In this document: piece after piece, positions 16,000-23,925 of the stretch
Numbering within the stretch: the first letter of the stretch is position 1
Layout: each line of letters opens with the position of its first letter
NCBI GenBank assembly: GCA_938005475.1
Contig: CALLNY010000021.1
Coordinates: 1 to 39,107 of the forward strand
Direction of reading: 5' to 3'
DNA from: an uncultured Bacteroidia bacterium
Lineage (GTDB): Bacteria > Bacteroidota > Bacteroidia > J057 > CALLMJ01
DNA length: 39,107 nucleotides
Made by a program: the position numbers and the translations under genes
Notes under the pieces: model-generated
Databases searched by the model: none
Told to the model about the DNA's origin: nothing
Seen by the model: the letters and a program-made list of their open reading frames with translations, nothing else

Positions 16000-17502
16000 T
16001 TAAGGTAAAAGTTCATAACTTTTTTCAATTGTAAAAATATCATTGATTTCATAAACTTTCAATTTTACTTCATGTTGTTGAACGTATTGTTTGGCTTCTT
16101 CTGTGGAAAAAAATTGTATGATATTTTTTTTAGCATAAAAAATGGTTTGGGGATTGGTTAAAAAACGAGGACAAATAACCCCAGCAACAAAGCCTTTTGG
16201 TGTATCTTTTTGAATCACTTTACCTAATTTTTCAAATTCGTCAAAGGGAGTATGTTGGAAAGCAAACATGTGGTATTTGAAGTAGTTTTGAAAAGTATGA
16301 TTGTTTCTGAATAAGAAAAAAACTAAGCCCATCAAAATAATTGTAAAATTAATAGTTAAGCCGATTTTTTTCCCTAAAGAATTAGGAAGTTGAGTAAGAT
16401 GTTCTAACAGAGGTGCTAAAAGGAATATCAAAAAAGGATTAAAAACGACTGCCGCTAAAGCCGGATGTCCTGTTGTAAAATTAAAAAGTAATAAGTAGTG
16501 CAAAAGTACAGGTATACCAGCTAACAAGATGATTTTAGCGTAATTACCAGAGAAAAATTGATTTTTGAGTTTATCAAACTCCGATAATACGTTGCCAATA
16601 TTGAAAAATAAAGCTAAAAATAAAGTAAATTCAAAAATTAGAAAGTTAATTACAAAGAATAAGAAGGGTTTCCATTCTCCCCAACGATGGGACACTGCGT
16701 TTTGCGTTCCCATACGTTTCAATCCCTTTTGAAATAATGCTTCCCAATAAGAATCGTATCCTAAATAACTTCCATATTGCCAAAAAGTAAATCCTAAATT
16801 AAAAATTCCCCAAAACACTAATATTCCTAATATTTTCCATTCTTTTTGATATAGTTGGTAAAATCCAACTACTCCTAAAACCAAATAACCTATCCACTCC
16901 GTCTGACAAAGAAAAAAGTTTATGATTAACCACAAAATGGAATTGCTTGTGGTAGGTTTTTCTAAGTAATAAAGGGTTATAAGTAATTGAAAGACAAATA
17001 AATCCATAGAAAGCGTATCCAGAAAGTAAACATTTCCATGGAACCAAAGCAAGTTAGGTTGTAGTAAAAAATAAGCGAAACATAAAAAGTTGGTAAACTC
17101 ATTAAAAAATCGAGATAAAATTCTCCATAATAAGAAAGCACAAAAAAAATGTAAAAAGATATTGAAAATTTTAAGGATTAAGGGTTTATGAGCAAATCCA
17201 AAAGTAAAAAGATAAGGGATAATAAATCCAAAGGTAGGATAGGAAATGTAGTAGTATCGTCCATTTTTTTCTGCTGAGCCTAATTCACCAATAGGAATAT
17301 GGAAATTAGAAGAATCGGGGTAAGTATAAATAGGTAAAAAGTGATGGTTCACAACACCTTCTGAATACCAAATATCATAAGTAATCAAAGTATGAGCCAT
17401 TAACCATTCATAATTTACACTTAAAGGTCTATTTAAGTAGGGTATTCTAACTAATATAGCCAAAATAATAATGCCTAATATACTTACTCTATATTTGAAC
17501 AT
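16000..17502 (-). CDS. Polytopic membrane protein, probable GT-C-fold glycosyltransferase
   Basis: A 500-residue protein with about ten to twelve hydrophobic segments. It starts at a transmembrane helix (SILGIIILAILVRIPYL). A first periplasmic loop follows, with an acidic residue (Glu32 in NYEWLMAHTL) where GT39/ArnT-like enzymes carry catalytic Asp/Glu. The C-terminal 90 residues are soluble (LGKVIQKDTPKGFVAGVICP ...). This layout fits dolichyl-phosphate-mannose/ArnT-type transferases that move sugars from lipid carriers. The identification rests on topology and the N-terminal pattern, not on a signature I can prove. The gene converges on comM with 33 nt between stops and no visible terminator. 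A TAATTTTG box (17507-17514) ends 4 nt before the ATG. Confidence 0.6.
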   Translation of the reverse strand: MFKYRVSILGIIILAILVRIPYLNRPLSVNYEWLMAHTLITYDIWYSEGVVNHHFLPIYTYPDSSNFHIPIGELGSAEKNGRYYYISYPTFGFIIPYLFTFGFAHKPLILKIFNIFLHFFCAFLLWRILSRFFNEFTNFLCFAYFLLQPNLLWFHGNVYFLDTLSMDLFVFQLLITLYYLEKPTTSNSILWLIINFFLCQTEWIGYLVLGVVGFYQLYQKEWKILGILVFWGIFNLGFTFWQYGSYLGYDSYWEALFQKGLKRMGTQNAVSHRWGEWKPFLFFVINFLIFEFTLFLALFFNIGNVLSEFDKLKNQFFSGNYAKIILLAGIPVLLHYLLLFNFTTGHPALAAVVFNPFLIFLLAPLLEHLTQLPNSLGKKIGLTINFTIILMGLVFFLFRNNHTFQNYFKYHMFAFQHTPFDEFEKLGKVIQKDTPKGFVAGVICPRFLTNPQTIFYAKKNIIQFFSTEEAKQYVQQHEVKLKVYEINDIFTIEKSYELLP

Positions 17503-17506
17503 GACG

Positions 17507-17514
17507 CAAAATTA
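17507..17514 (-). promoter_or_regulatory. Candidate -7 box TAATTTTG, near-leaderless
   Basis: On the minus strand TAATTTTG is followed by CGTC and the ATG at 17502. No good upstream TTTG is seen. The 4-nt spacing equals that of the gene starting at 512. Confidence 0.35.
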
Positions 17515-17570
17515 AAAAAGGATTTTTTAGAAAAAGGTTTATTGCATATTGTGCGTTAAAGTCTGACTTT

Positions 17571-17601
17571 TTGGCTATAATAAAAAAAAATCTTAACTTT
17601 G
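17571..17601 (+). promoter_or_regulatory. Promoter of the divIVA-dcd-lpxD operon
   Basis: TTG (17571-17573, within TTTTTGG), 20 nt, then TAACTTTG (17594-17601). The ATG follows 15 nt later at 17617. A TTG codon at 17599 is part of the -7 box, so it cannot be the start codon of this transcript. Confidence 0.7.
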
Positions 17602-17616
17602 CAACGAAAAAGTATA

Positions 17617-18195
17617 ATGATTACGCCCATAGAAATCAGAAGAGCTACGTTTTCCAAGTCGTTCAGAGGTTATTCTACGGAAGAAGTAGATAATTTTTTG
17701 GCTTCGTTAGCATCTGAGTGGGATACTTTAATTCAAGAGAATAATCATTTGAAATTAGAATTAGAAAAAAATAAATCTGCATTAGCTAGTTACCAAGAAT
17801 TAGAAGTCATGATGCACAAAACATTAAAACAAGCGGAAGAAACTTCTAAATCTACATTAGAAAATGCGAAAAAAGATGCAGAATTAGTGATAAATAATGC
17901 AGAGCAAAAAGCACAACAAATCATTCAAAATGCTAACACCAAAGCACAGGAGCTAGAAAAAGAAATCCGAGAATTAAATTTTAGAAAGAAGGATATACTT
18001 TCACAATTAAAACTTTTTTTAAATGCTCAATTAGAAAAAATAGAACGTTTTGAAGTTGAAGAGCCTGAACCCGTGGTAACAGTTCAAGAGAAAATTACAA
18101 ATAAAGAAAAAGAACGGACTGTCTCTTTTTTTGAGCAATTGTATCAAAAAATAGAACCTAATCCTATCATACAAAAAATCGTTATAGATTTATGA
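17617..18195 (+). CDS. DivIVA-domain coiled-coil protein
   Basis: A 192-residue cytoplasmic protein. Its first 30 residues are a DivIVA/GpsB-type membrane-curvature-sensing domain (ITPIEIRRATFSKSFRGYST, then EEVDNFL). A long charged coiled coil follows, about residues 30-140, rich in Lys, Glu, Ala and Gln with heptad character. The C-terminal tail is short and variable. In other bacteria such proteins recruit division or polar-growth factors to curved membrane; the role in Bacteroidota is little known. The start was set at the ATG at 17617 because the earlier TTG lies inside the promoter box. The stop overlaps the dcd start (ATGA at 18192-18195), so the two are translationally coupled. Confidence 0.85.
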   Translation: MITPIEIRRATFSKSFRGYSTEEVDNFLASLASEWDTLIQENNHLKLELEKNKSALASYQELEVMMHKTLKQAEETSKSTLENAKKDAELVINNAEQKAQQIIQNANTKAQELEKEIRELNFRKKDILSQLKLFLNAQLEKIERFEVEEPEPVVTVQEKITNKEKERTVSFFEQLYQKIEPNPIIQKIVIDL

Positions 18196-18728
18196 TACTC
18201 TCCGACAAAGAAATATTAACACAAATCAAACAAGGTAAAATTATTATAGACCCTTTTAGAGAGGATTGTCTTGGGAGTAATAGTTATGATGTGCATTTAA
18301 GCCAATATCTTGCTATATACAAAAATCCAATTTTAGATGCTAAAAAAGAAAATGAGTTAATAGAACTAATCATAGGAGAAGAAGGTTATATTTTACAACC
18401 AGGGGAGTTGTATTTAGGGTCAACGGTAGAGTATACAGAGACTCATGATTTTGTTCCATTTTTGGAGGGGAAAAGTAGCGTAGGTAGATTAGGGATTGAT
18501 ATTCATGCTACGGCAGGCAAAGGAGATGTAGGCTTTTGTAATCACTGGACCCTAGAAATATCTGTTACTAGGCCTGTACGAGTGTATGCAGGTATGCCCA
18601 TTGGTCAAATTATATATTTTAGGGTCTATGGAGAAGTTATAAACCCCTATCACACCAAAAGCAATGCTAAATATCGTACTAAAAATCCTAAACCTGTTGG
18701 TTCTATGATGTTTAAAAATAAATTTTAA
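18192..18728 (+). CDS. dcd: dCTP deaminase
   Basis: Converts dCTP to dUTP and ammonia, feeding dTMP synthesis. The 178-residue protein has the trimeric dUTPase/Dcd fold motifs. These are FLEGKSSVGRLGIDIHATAG (90-109, with Ser95/Arg99 in the nucleotide site), catalytic Glu122 in HWTLEI, and GMPIGQI (134-140). The C-terminal YRTKNPKPVGS segment closes over the nucleotide in this family. A bifunctional deaminase/dUTPase is possible but cannot be decided by reading. It overlaps the DivIVA-like gene by 4 nt and lpxD begins 5 nt after its stop. Confidence 0.95.
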   Translation: MILSDKEILTQIKQGKIIIDPFREDCLGSNSYDVHLSQYLAIYKNPILDAKKENELIELIIGEEGYILQPGELYLGSTVEYTETHDFVPFLEGKSSVGRLGIDIHATAGKGDVGFCNHWTLEISVTRPVRVYAGMPIGQIIYFRVYGEVINPYHTKSNAKYRTKNPKPVGSMMFKNKF

Positions 18729-18733
18729 AATAT

Positions 18734-19720
18734 ATGAAGTTTGAAAAACCCATAAAACTTTCCAAGATAGCGTCCTTATTAAAAGCGACCTTTATTGGAG
18801 ATCCTAAACATAAAATTGAAGGAATTAATGAGATTCATCGTGTGCAACCTGGTGATCTTACTTTCGTAGATGTGGAAAAATATTATAAAAAAGCAATAGA
18901 ATCAGCCGCAACTACCATTCTCATCAATAAAGAAGTTACTCCCCCAGAAGGTAAAGCGATTATTATTTCTGATGATCCTTTCAGAGACTTTAATATCATA
19001 TTAGAAGAGTTTTTTCCGCGTATTACCACAACCTTAATTAAGAAACCCAAACTACATGATACAGTTTATTTAGGTAAAAATGTAACTTTTGGAAGAAATG
19101 TTAAGATTGGGCATCATGTGGAAATCGGTTCAAACGTAAGTATAGGGCATAACGTAACTATTGGTGATTATTCGGTTGTATATCCAAATACAACAATTTA
19201 TAATAACGTAACAATTGGTAAGCATGTTATCATTCAAAGTAATAGCGTAATTGGTTCAGAAGCATTTTATTATAAAAAAAGAGAATGGGGTCGGGAGAAG
19301 ATGCTTTCGAAAGGAGGGGTAATTTTAGAAGATTTTGTAGAAATTGGCGCTGGTACAACTATTGACAAAGGGGTAACTTCTAATACTATTATAGGGGAAC
19401 ATACCAAAATTGATAATTTAGTTCAGATTGGACATGACACGATCATAGGAAAGAGATGTTTAATAGCGGCTCAGGTGGGGATTGCGGGTTGTGTCAATAT
19501 TGAGGATGATGTAATATTATGGGGGCAGAGTGGTGTCCCCTCTGATGTAACTATTGGAAAAGGAGCTATTTTAATGGCAAAATCCGGGGCTATGTCCTCA
19601 TTAGAAGCGGGAAAAGTCTATTTAGGATTTGTTGCTAAAGAAAGAATGCAATTTTTAAGGGAACTCGCTACTATTCAACAACTACCCAAAATCATTCAAC
19701 AACTAAATGAAAAAAAATAA
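18734..19720 (+). CDS. lpxD: UDP-3-O-acylglucosamine N-acyltransferase LpxD
   Basis: Third step of lipid A synthesis: transfers a 3-hydroxyacyl chain from ACP to the 2-amino group of UDP-3-O-acyl-glucosamine. The 328-residue protein has the N-terminal uridine-binding domain (LTFVDVEKYYKKA, about 42-54). A left-handed beta-helix of hexapeptide repeats follows (IGHHVEIGSNVSIGHNVTIG and more, about 110-290), then a C-terminal helix. The catalytic His is His234 in NLVQIGHDTIIG. The segment before the active site reads SEAFYYKKREW where Escherichia coli has a GF-Y motif, so acyl-chain or substrate details may differ. Bacteroidota often carry two LpxD-like genes; this could be either. Confidence 0.92.
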   Translation: MKFEKPIKLSKIASLLKATFIGDPKHKIEGINEIHRVQPGDLTFVDVEKYYKKAIESAATTILINKEVTPPEGKAIIISDDPFRDFNIILEEFFPRITTTLIKKPKLHDTVYLGKNVTFGRNVKIGHHVEIGSNVSIGHNVTIGDYSVVYPNTTIYNNVTIGKHVIIQSNSVIGSEAFYYKKREWGREKMLSKGGVILEDFVEIGAGTTIDKGVTSNTIIGEHTKIDNLVQIGHDTIIGKRCLIAAQVGIAGCVNIEDDVILWGQSGVPSDVTIGKGAILMAKSGAMSSLEAGKVYLGFVAKERMQFLRELATIQQLPKIIQQLNEKK

Positions 19721-19726
19721 ATTTTT

Positions 19727-19758
19727 TTTGAAGGAATATTGTTTTGTTTATAATTTTG
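19727..19758 (+). promoter_or_regulatory. Promoter of the cytochrome oxidase genes
   Basis: TTTG (19727-19730), exactly 20 nt, then TAATTTTG (19751-19758). The coxB ATG follows 28 nt later. Confidence 0.7.
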
Positions 19759-19786
19759 TGCTTTACGTTTAAAAATTCAATACAAT

Positions 19787-21001
19787 ATGAAGTACATTCC
19801 CAAATTTTTTAATCATAACAAGTGGCTGGTCATTGCTTTAATCATTGCATTTATCAGTCCAAATTTATTGATAGCCGAAGATGTCATAGGCTCTGAAACC
19901 CTAAAAAGAATCAGCCAAGGCGCAGGTATCCAAGATAATACAAAAGAGGAAATTGAATCCATGATTTCCTGGTTAAAACTTTTATTAGCAATAGTCTCTG
20001 TATTGACTTTCACCGTCATTGCTTTGGTTTCAAAAGTAACGAATTTTCAGATATTCCCAAGATGGAAATCCAATCCTATCAATGGTTCATTGATGCCTAT
20101 TTTTGGATTACTATTCTTCGGTGGAATTTTTTATGAATTTTTCTTACATAAAAACGATTACTTAAATTACTCTGCTTCTGAACACGCTGATAGTATAGAA
20201 TCCATATTTATGGTTACTGCCTTAATGACGGGAATTGTATTTATTATTACACAGATACTACTGTTTACTTTTTCTTATAAATACAGGGGTGAATCCGGAG
20301 ATAATATACCATTTTGGAGAAAGAAAATAGCATTGCACTATGCCGACAATGATAAGTTAGAAAAAATATGGACCATAATTCCTGCTATAGGAATGGCAAC
20401 GCTTGTAGCATGGGGGGCTATTGTATGGACTAATGTTCACCAAGATCCTACCAAAGAAGCAATTAACATAGAAGTTGTTGCGGAGCAATTTCAATGGACA
20501 GTACGCCATTCGGGCAAAGATAACATATTAGCAGGAGCTGATTACCGTAAAATTGGAGGTGGGAATAGTTTAGGGGTTAATTTTAAAGAAGCCGCCGCAA
20601 AAGATGATATCGTTTTAGCAGAAAAAGAAATTCATATTCCCGTCGGCACGCCCATTAACTTTCAAATTCGTTCTAAAGATGTACTTCATGGGTTCTACAC
20701 TCCTCAATTAAAAGCACATATCTATGCTGTACCCGGTATGCCTACTCATTTTTTAGTTACTCCTAATAAAACTACCGAAGAAATGAGAAAACAACTTAAT
20801 AAACCTGACTTTAATTATGAGGTAGCTTGTTCTCAATTATGCGGTTCCGCCCATTATAATATGAGACTCATTATTGTTGTTCATACCCAAGAAGAATATA
20901 AAGAATGGTTAGAAAAGCAAAAACCTACCTTCACGGAAGAAAAAATCATTCAGTTAGAAGAAGAATTAAAAGAAAGAGAAAAAGCATTAAAGAATAGTTA
21001 A
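19787..21001 (+). CDS. coxB: Cytochrome c oxidase subunit II
   Basis: The CuA-bearing subunit that takes electrons from cytochrome c and passes them to subunit I. The 404-residue protein has an N-terminal signal-like helix and further membrane segments (about 62-82, 100-120 and 145-168) before the cupredoxin domain. That is more N-terminal membrane sequence than the standard two-helix form. The CuA ligands are visible: His301 (DVLHGFYTP), Cys348, Cys352, His356 and Met359 in CSQLCGSAHYNM. The position usually occupied by Glu is Gln350, as in Thermus-type enzymes; that residue binds copper through its backbone. A charged coiled-coil tail (EEKIIQLEEELKEREKAL) ends the protein and there is no fused cytochrome c domain. 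coxA follows after 23 nt. Confidence 0.96.
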   Translation: MKYIPKFFNHNKWLVIALIIAFISPNLLIAEDVIGSETLKRISQGAGIQDNTKEEIESMISWLKLLLAIVSVLTFTVIALVSKVTNFQIFPRWKSNPINGSLMPIFGLLFFGGIFYEFFLHKNDYLNYSASEHADSIESIFMVTALMTGIVFIITQILLFTFSYKYRGESGDNIPFWRKKIALHYADNDKLEKIWTIIPAIGMATLVAWGAIVWTNVHQDPTKEAINIEVVAEQFQWTVRHSGKDNILAGADYRKIGGGNSLGVNFKEAAAKDDIVLAEKEIHIPVGTPINFQIRSKDVLHGFYTPQLKAHIYAVPGMPTHFLVTPNKTTEEMRKQLNKPDFNYEVACSQLCGSAHYNMRLIIVVHTQEEYKEWLEKQKPTFTEEKIIQLEEELKEREKALKNS

Positions 21002-21024
21002 TAAACCCTTAAAAATAAATACAT

Positions 21025-22929
21025 ATGTCAGAAACTGTTTTAAATACACCTCAAAGCGCAGAAGTACATACACATCATTCACATGGGCATGCGCATCATC
21101 ATGATGGTCATCATCATGAACAAAGTTTTATTACTAAATATATTTTTTCCACAGACCATAAAATGATTGCCCGTCAATTTTTAATTACGGGAATTATTAT
21201 GGGATTTATAGGCGGATTTTTATCGGTCATTTTCCGCTTACAATTAGCTTGGCCTAATACTCCTATGCCTTGGTTAGAGCTATTTATTGGAAAGTGGGCA
21301 AAAGGTGGTACTATGGACCCTAACTTCTATATGGCGGCAGTTACCATTCATGGGACCCTGATGGTATTCTTTGTCTTAACGGCTGGTTTAAGTGGAACTT
21401 TCTCTAATCTGCTTATTCCATTGCAAATTGGTGCAAGAGATATGGCGGCACCAGTTGTAAATATGCTTTCCTATTGGTTCTTCTTCTTATCCTGTGTAAT
21501 TATGTTTGCTTCTCTTTTTGTAGAAACAGGACCTGCCGCTCCTGGTTGGACTATCTACCCTCCTTTAAGTGCTTTACCAAAAGCTATGCCTGGTTCAGGG
21601 CTCGGTATGACTTTGTGGCTTATCAGTATGGTCTTATTTGTTGCTAGTTCATTAATGGGGAGCTTAAATTATGTTGCTACTGTTATAAATATGCGAACCA
21701 AAGGTATGACCATGACCCGTATGCCTCTGACAGTATGGGCTTTTTTCATAACCGCTATTCTCGGCATTTTATCCTTCCCTGTTTTAGTTTCTGCGGTAGT
21801 TTTGTTAATCTTTGATAGAAGTTTTGGAACGAGTTTTTACTTATCCGAAATATATCTTGCAGGGGAAGCTCTTCCTAATGCTGGTGGTAGCCCAATTTTA
21901 TTTCAGCATTTGTTCTGGTTTTTAGGTCATCCTGAAGTTTATATCGTAATTATGCCTGCTTTTGGTATTACTTCAGAAGTTATTTCTACTAATGCAAGAA
22001 AGCCCATCTTCGGATATAGAGCTATGATAGGTTCTTTGATTGGTATTACTTTCTTATCCTTGATTGTATGGGGACACCACATGTTTATGACTGGCATGAA
22101 TCCTTTTTTAGGTACCGCTTTTATGATGGCAACTCTTGTAATTGCGGTTCCCTCTGCGGTGAAAGTATTTAATTATTTAGCTACTATATGGCGTGGAAAC
22201 CTTCAATATACCCCTGCTATGCTGTTTGCTATCGGTTTAGTTTCGCTTTTTATAACAGGGGGGCTGACAGGTTTATTTTTAGGAAATGCCGCATTAGATA
22301 TTGAATTGCATAATACTTATTTTGTTGTGGCACACTTCCATGTAGTAATGGGATCAGCCGCAATTTTTGGTATGTATTGTGGGGTTTATCATTGGTTCCC
22401 CAGAATGTTCGGTAGAATGATGAATAAACAGCTAGGATATATTCACTTCTGGTTAAGTTTTATTAGTGTTTACGGTGTATTTATTCCTATGCACTTTTTA
22501 GGTTTAGCAGGTGTTCCTAGAAGATATTACGCATTCACACAATTTGATTTTACAAACCAATGGTTAGATATTAATGTCTTTATCACTGTATTTGCCATTA
22601 TTGGTTTCTTAGCTCAATTCATTTTCTTGTATAATTTTGTTACATCTATCTTTTTAGGGAAAAAAGCACCTCAAAATCCTTGGAAATCCAATTCATTAGA
22701 GTGGACAGCTCCTGTTGAACATATTCATGGTAACTGGCCTGGTGAAATTCCTACTGTTCATAGATGGCCCTATGATTACTCCAAAGAAGAAGCCGAAGTA
22801 GATTATATTCCGCAACATATTTCCGATGAAGATCTTAAAGCGGGAAGAAAGTACTGGGAAGAAGAAACTCCCGGCGAGGAAGAAATATTACATGTAGAAA
22901 AATCTAAACATGTTGTTCAACATAGTTAG
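21025..22929 (+). CDS. coxA: Cytochrome c oxidase subunit I
   Basis: The catalytic heme-copper subunit that reduces O2 and pumps protons. The 634-residue protein has the expected twelve membrane helices. The key ligands are His109 (TIHGTLM, heme a), and His302 and Tyr306 in GHPEVY (CuB and the cross-linked Tyr). His351/His352 (WGHHMF, CuB), His437 (heme a3) and His439 (heme a) in HFHVVMG complete the set. The Glu in GHPE identifies an A-type enzyme. The N-terminus carries eleven histidines between residues 15 and 31, which is not part of the usual domain. ctaA starts 6 nt after the stop. No subunit III or IV gene is seen nearby. Confidence 0.97.
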   Translation: MSETVLNTPQSAEVHTHHSHGHAHHHDGHHHEQSFITKYIFSTDHKMIARQFLITGIIMGFIGGFLSVIFRLQLAWPNTPMPWLELFIGKWAKGGTMDPNFYMAAVTIHGTLMVFFVLTAGLSGTFSNLLIPLQIGARDMAAPVVNMLSYWFFFLSCVIMFASLFVETGPAAPGWTIYPPLSALPKAMPGSGLGMTLWLISMVLFVASSLMGSLNYVATVINMRTKGMTMTRMPLTVWAFFITAILGILSFPVLVSAVVLLIFDRSFGTSFYLSEIYLAGEALPNAGGSPILFQHLFWFLGHPEVYIVIMPAFGITSEVISTNARKPIFGYRAMIGSLIGITFLSLIVWGHHMFMTGMNPFLGTAFMMATLVIAVPSAVKVFNYLATIWRGNLQYTPAMLFAIGLVSLFITGGLTGLFLGNAALDIELHNTYFVVAHFHVVMGSAAIFGMYCGVYHWFPRMFGRMMNKQLGYIHFWLSFISVYGVFIPMHFLGLAGVPRRYYAFTQFDFTNQWLDINVFITVFAIIGFLAQFIFLYNFVTSIFLGKKAPQNPWKSNSLEWTAPVEHIHGNWPGEIPTVHRWPYDYSKEEAEVDYIPQHISDEDLKAGRKYWEEETPGEEEILHVEKSKHVVQHS

Positions 22930-22935
22930 TATAGC

Positions 22936-23853
22936 ATGACTTATCATAATGCTTTGAAGCGATTCCTTTTTTGGGGGGTCGCTTCAATTGTTATAATCTA
23001 TTTAGTAATTTTAGCGGGATCTATTGTAAGAGGAACAGGAGCAGGCATGGGTTGCCCAGATTGGCCTAAATGCTTTGGTCTATGGATACCTCCTACTCAT
23101 ATTGATCAACTCCCCCAAAATTATCAAATGCTATTCAGCGATAATGGTAAAGTTTACGTAGAACCTTTCAATCCAGTAAAAACCTGGACAGAATACCTCA
23201 ATCGTTTAATTGGTGCTTTAAGTGGTATATTTATGTTTATAATGTTCTTACAAGCATTTCAAATTCGCAAAATATATCCTCAATCTTTTTATTTTACTAC
23301 TGCCGCATTTTTCTTACTTTTATTTCAAGGTTGGCTAGGTGCACAAGTAGTCTATACCAATTTAACTCCTCATATGATTACTTATCACATGGCACTTGCT
23401 ATGATTATTGTAGGGCTTTTAATCTTTGCATTAGTTTCCACACAACAAAATGTACCTCATAAATCACATAATAGGCTTTTTTTGTTAATGTTGATAGTCT
23501 TGTTTATACAAATGATTTTGGGAGTGTTAGTACGAGAGCAGATTGATACGGCTATGAAAAAATGGCTATATGAAAAACGTGAATTATGGCTTTCAACAGT
23601 AGATAATACTTTTTTAATTCATAGAAGTTTTTCTTGGGCAGTAATGTTGCTTTCATTATATTTTTTGTATAGAGTACGTAAAACGAATTTGTATTGGCAA
23701 GGCTGGGTTCAGATGATAGGGGTTTGCCTTTTATTCAGTACTGGAATCTTATTTCAGTATTTTGATTTTCCTGCATTAGCCCAACCTATTCATTTACTTA
23801 CCACTACGGTTATAATTGGAAATTTATTTTATGGCTTTGCAAGAACTTTGTAA
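22936..23853 (+). CDS. ctaA: Heme A synthase (COX15/CtaA family)
   Basis: Oxidises the methyl group of heme O to give heme A for cytochrome oxidase; an integral membrane enzyme with eight helices in two repeats. The 305-residue length is standard. Visible features are the opening GSIVRGTGAGMGCPDWPKC with the cysteine pair Cys40/Cys46, and His146/His151 (TPHMITYHMAL). His229 (FLIHRSFSW) and His286 (AQPIHLL) are the later conserved histidines. The place of the first conserved histidine (E-x-x-H-R in well-studied members) is Asn89 in WTEYLNRLIG. The gene directly follows coxA, which fits its role. A promoter for the next gene overlaps its 3' end. Confidence 0.93.
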   Translation: MTYHNALKRFLFWGVASIVIIYLVILAGSIVRGTGAGMGCPDWPKCFGLWIPPTHIDQLPQNYQMLFSDNGKVYVEPFNPVKTWTEYLNRLIGALSGIFMFIMFLQAFQIRKIYPQSFYFTTAAFFLLLFQGWLGAQVVYTNLTPHMITYHMALAMIIVGLLIFALVSTQQNVPHKSHNRLFLLMLIVLFIQMILGVLVREQIDTAMKKWLYEKRELWLSTVDNTFLIHRSFSWAVMLLSLYFLYRVRKTNLYWQGWVQMIGVCLLFSTGILFQYFDFPALAQPIHLLTTTVIIGNLFYGFARTL

Positions 23854-23876
23854 CGTAAAAAAATTTCTTATATTTG
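23847..23876 (+). promoter_or_regulatory. Promoter of the methyltransferase/glycosyltransferase pair
   Basis: TTTG (23847-23850, at the end of ctaA), 18 nt, then TATATTTG (23869-23876). The downstream ATG is at 23926, leaving a leader of about 45 nt. Confidence 0.6.
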
Positions 23877-23889
23877 CAAAAAATTTCTT
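23858..23889 (+). repeat. 12-nt direct repeat spaced 20 nt around the -7 box
   Basis: AAAAAATTTCTT occurs at 23858-23869 and again at 23878-23889. The starts are exactly 20 nt apart and the TATATTTG box lies between the copies. This could be a regulator-binding direct repeat or low-complexity coincidence. Confidence 0.45.
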
Positions 23890-23925
23890 GATAGATAGAA
23901 GATTTAATATTATGTAGCCTTAATA

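Noticed and set aside
17599-17619. TTG start for the DivIVA-like protein
   Set aside because: The TTG is part of the TAACTTTG promoter box, so it lies upstream of the transcript start.
20815-20870. Gln350 in the CuA motif as a defect of cytochrome oxidase subunit II
   Set aside because: The usual Glu contacts copper through its backbone and Gln occurs in functional Thermus-type enzymes; all side-chain ligands are present.
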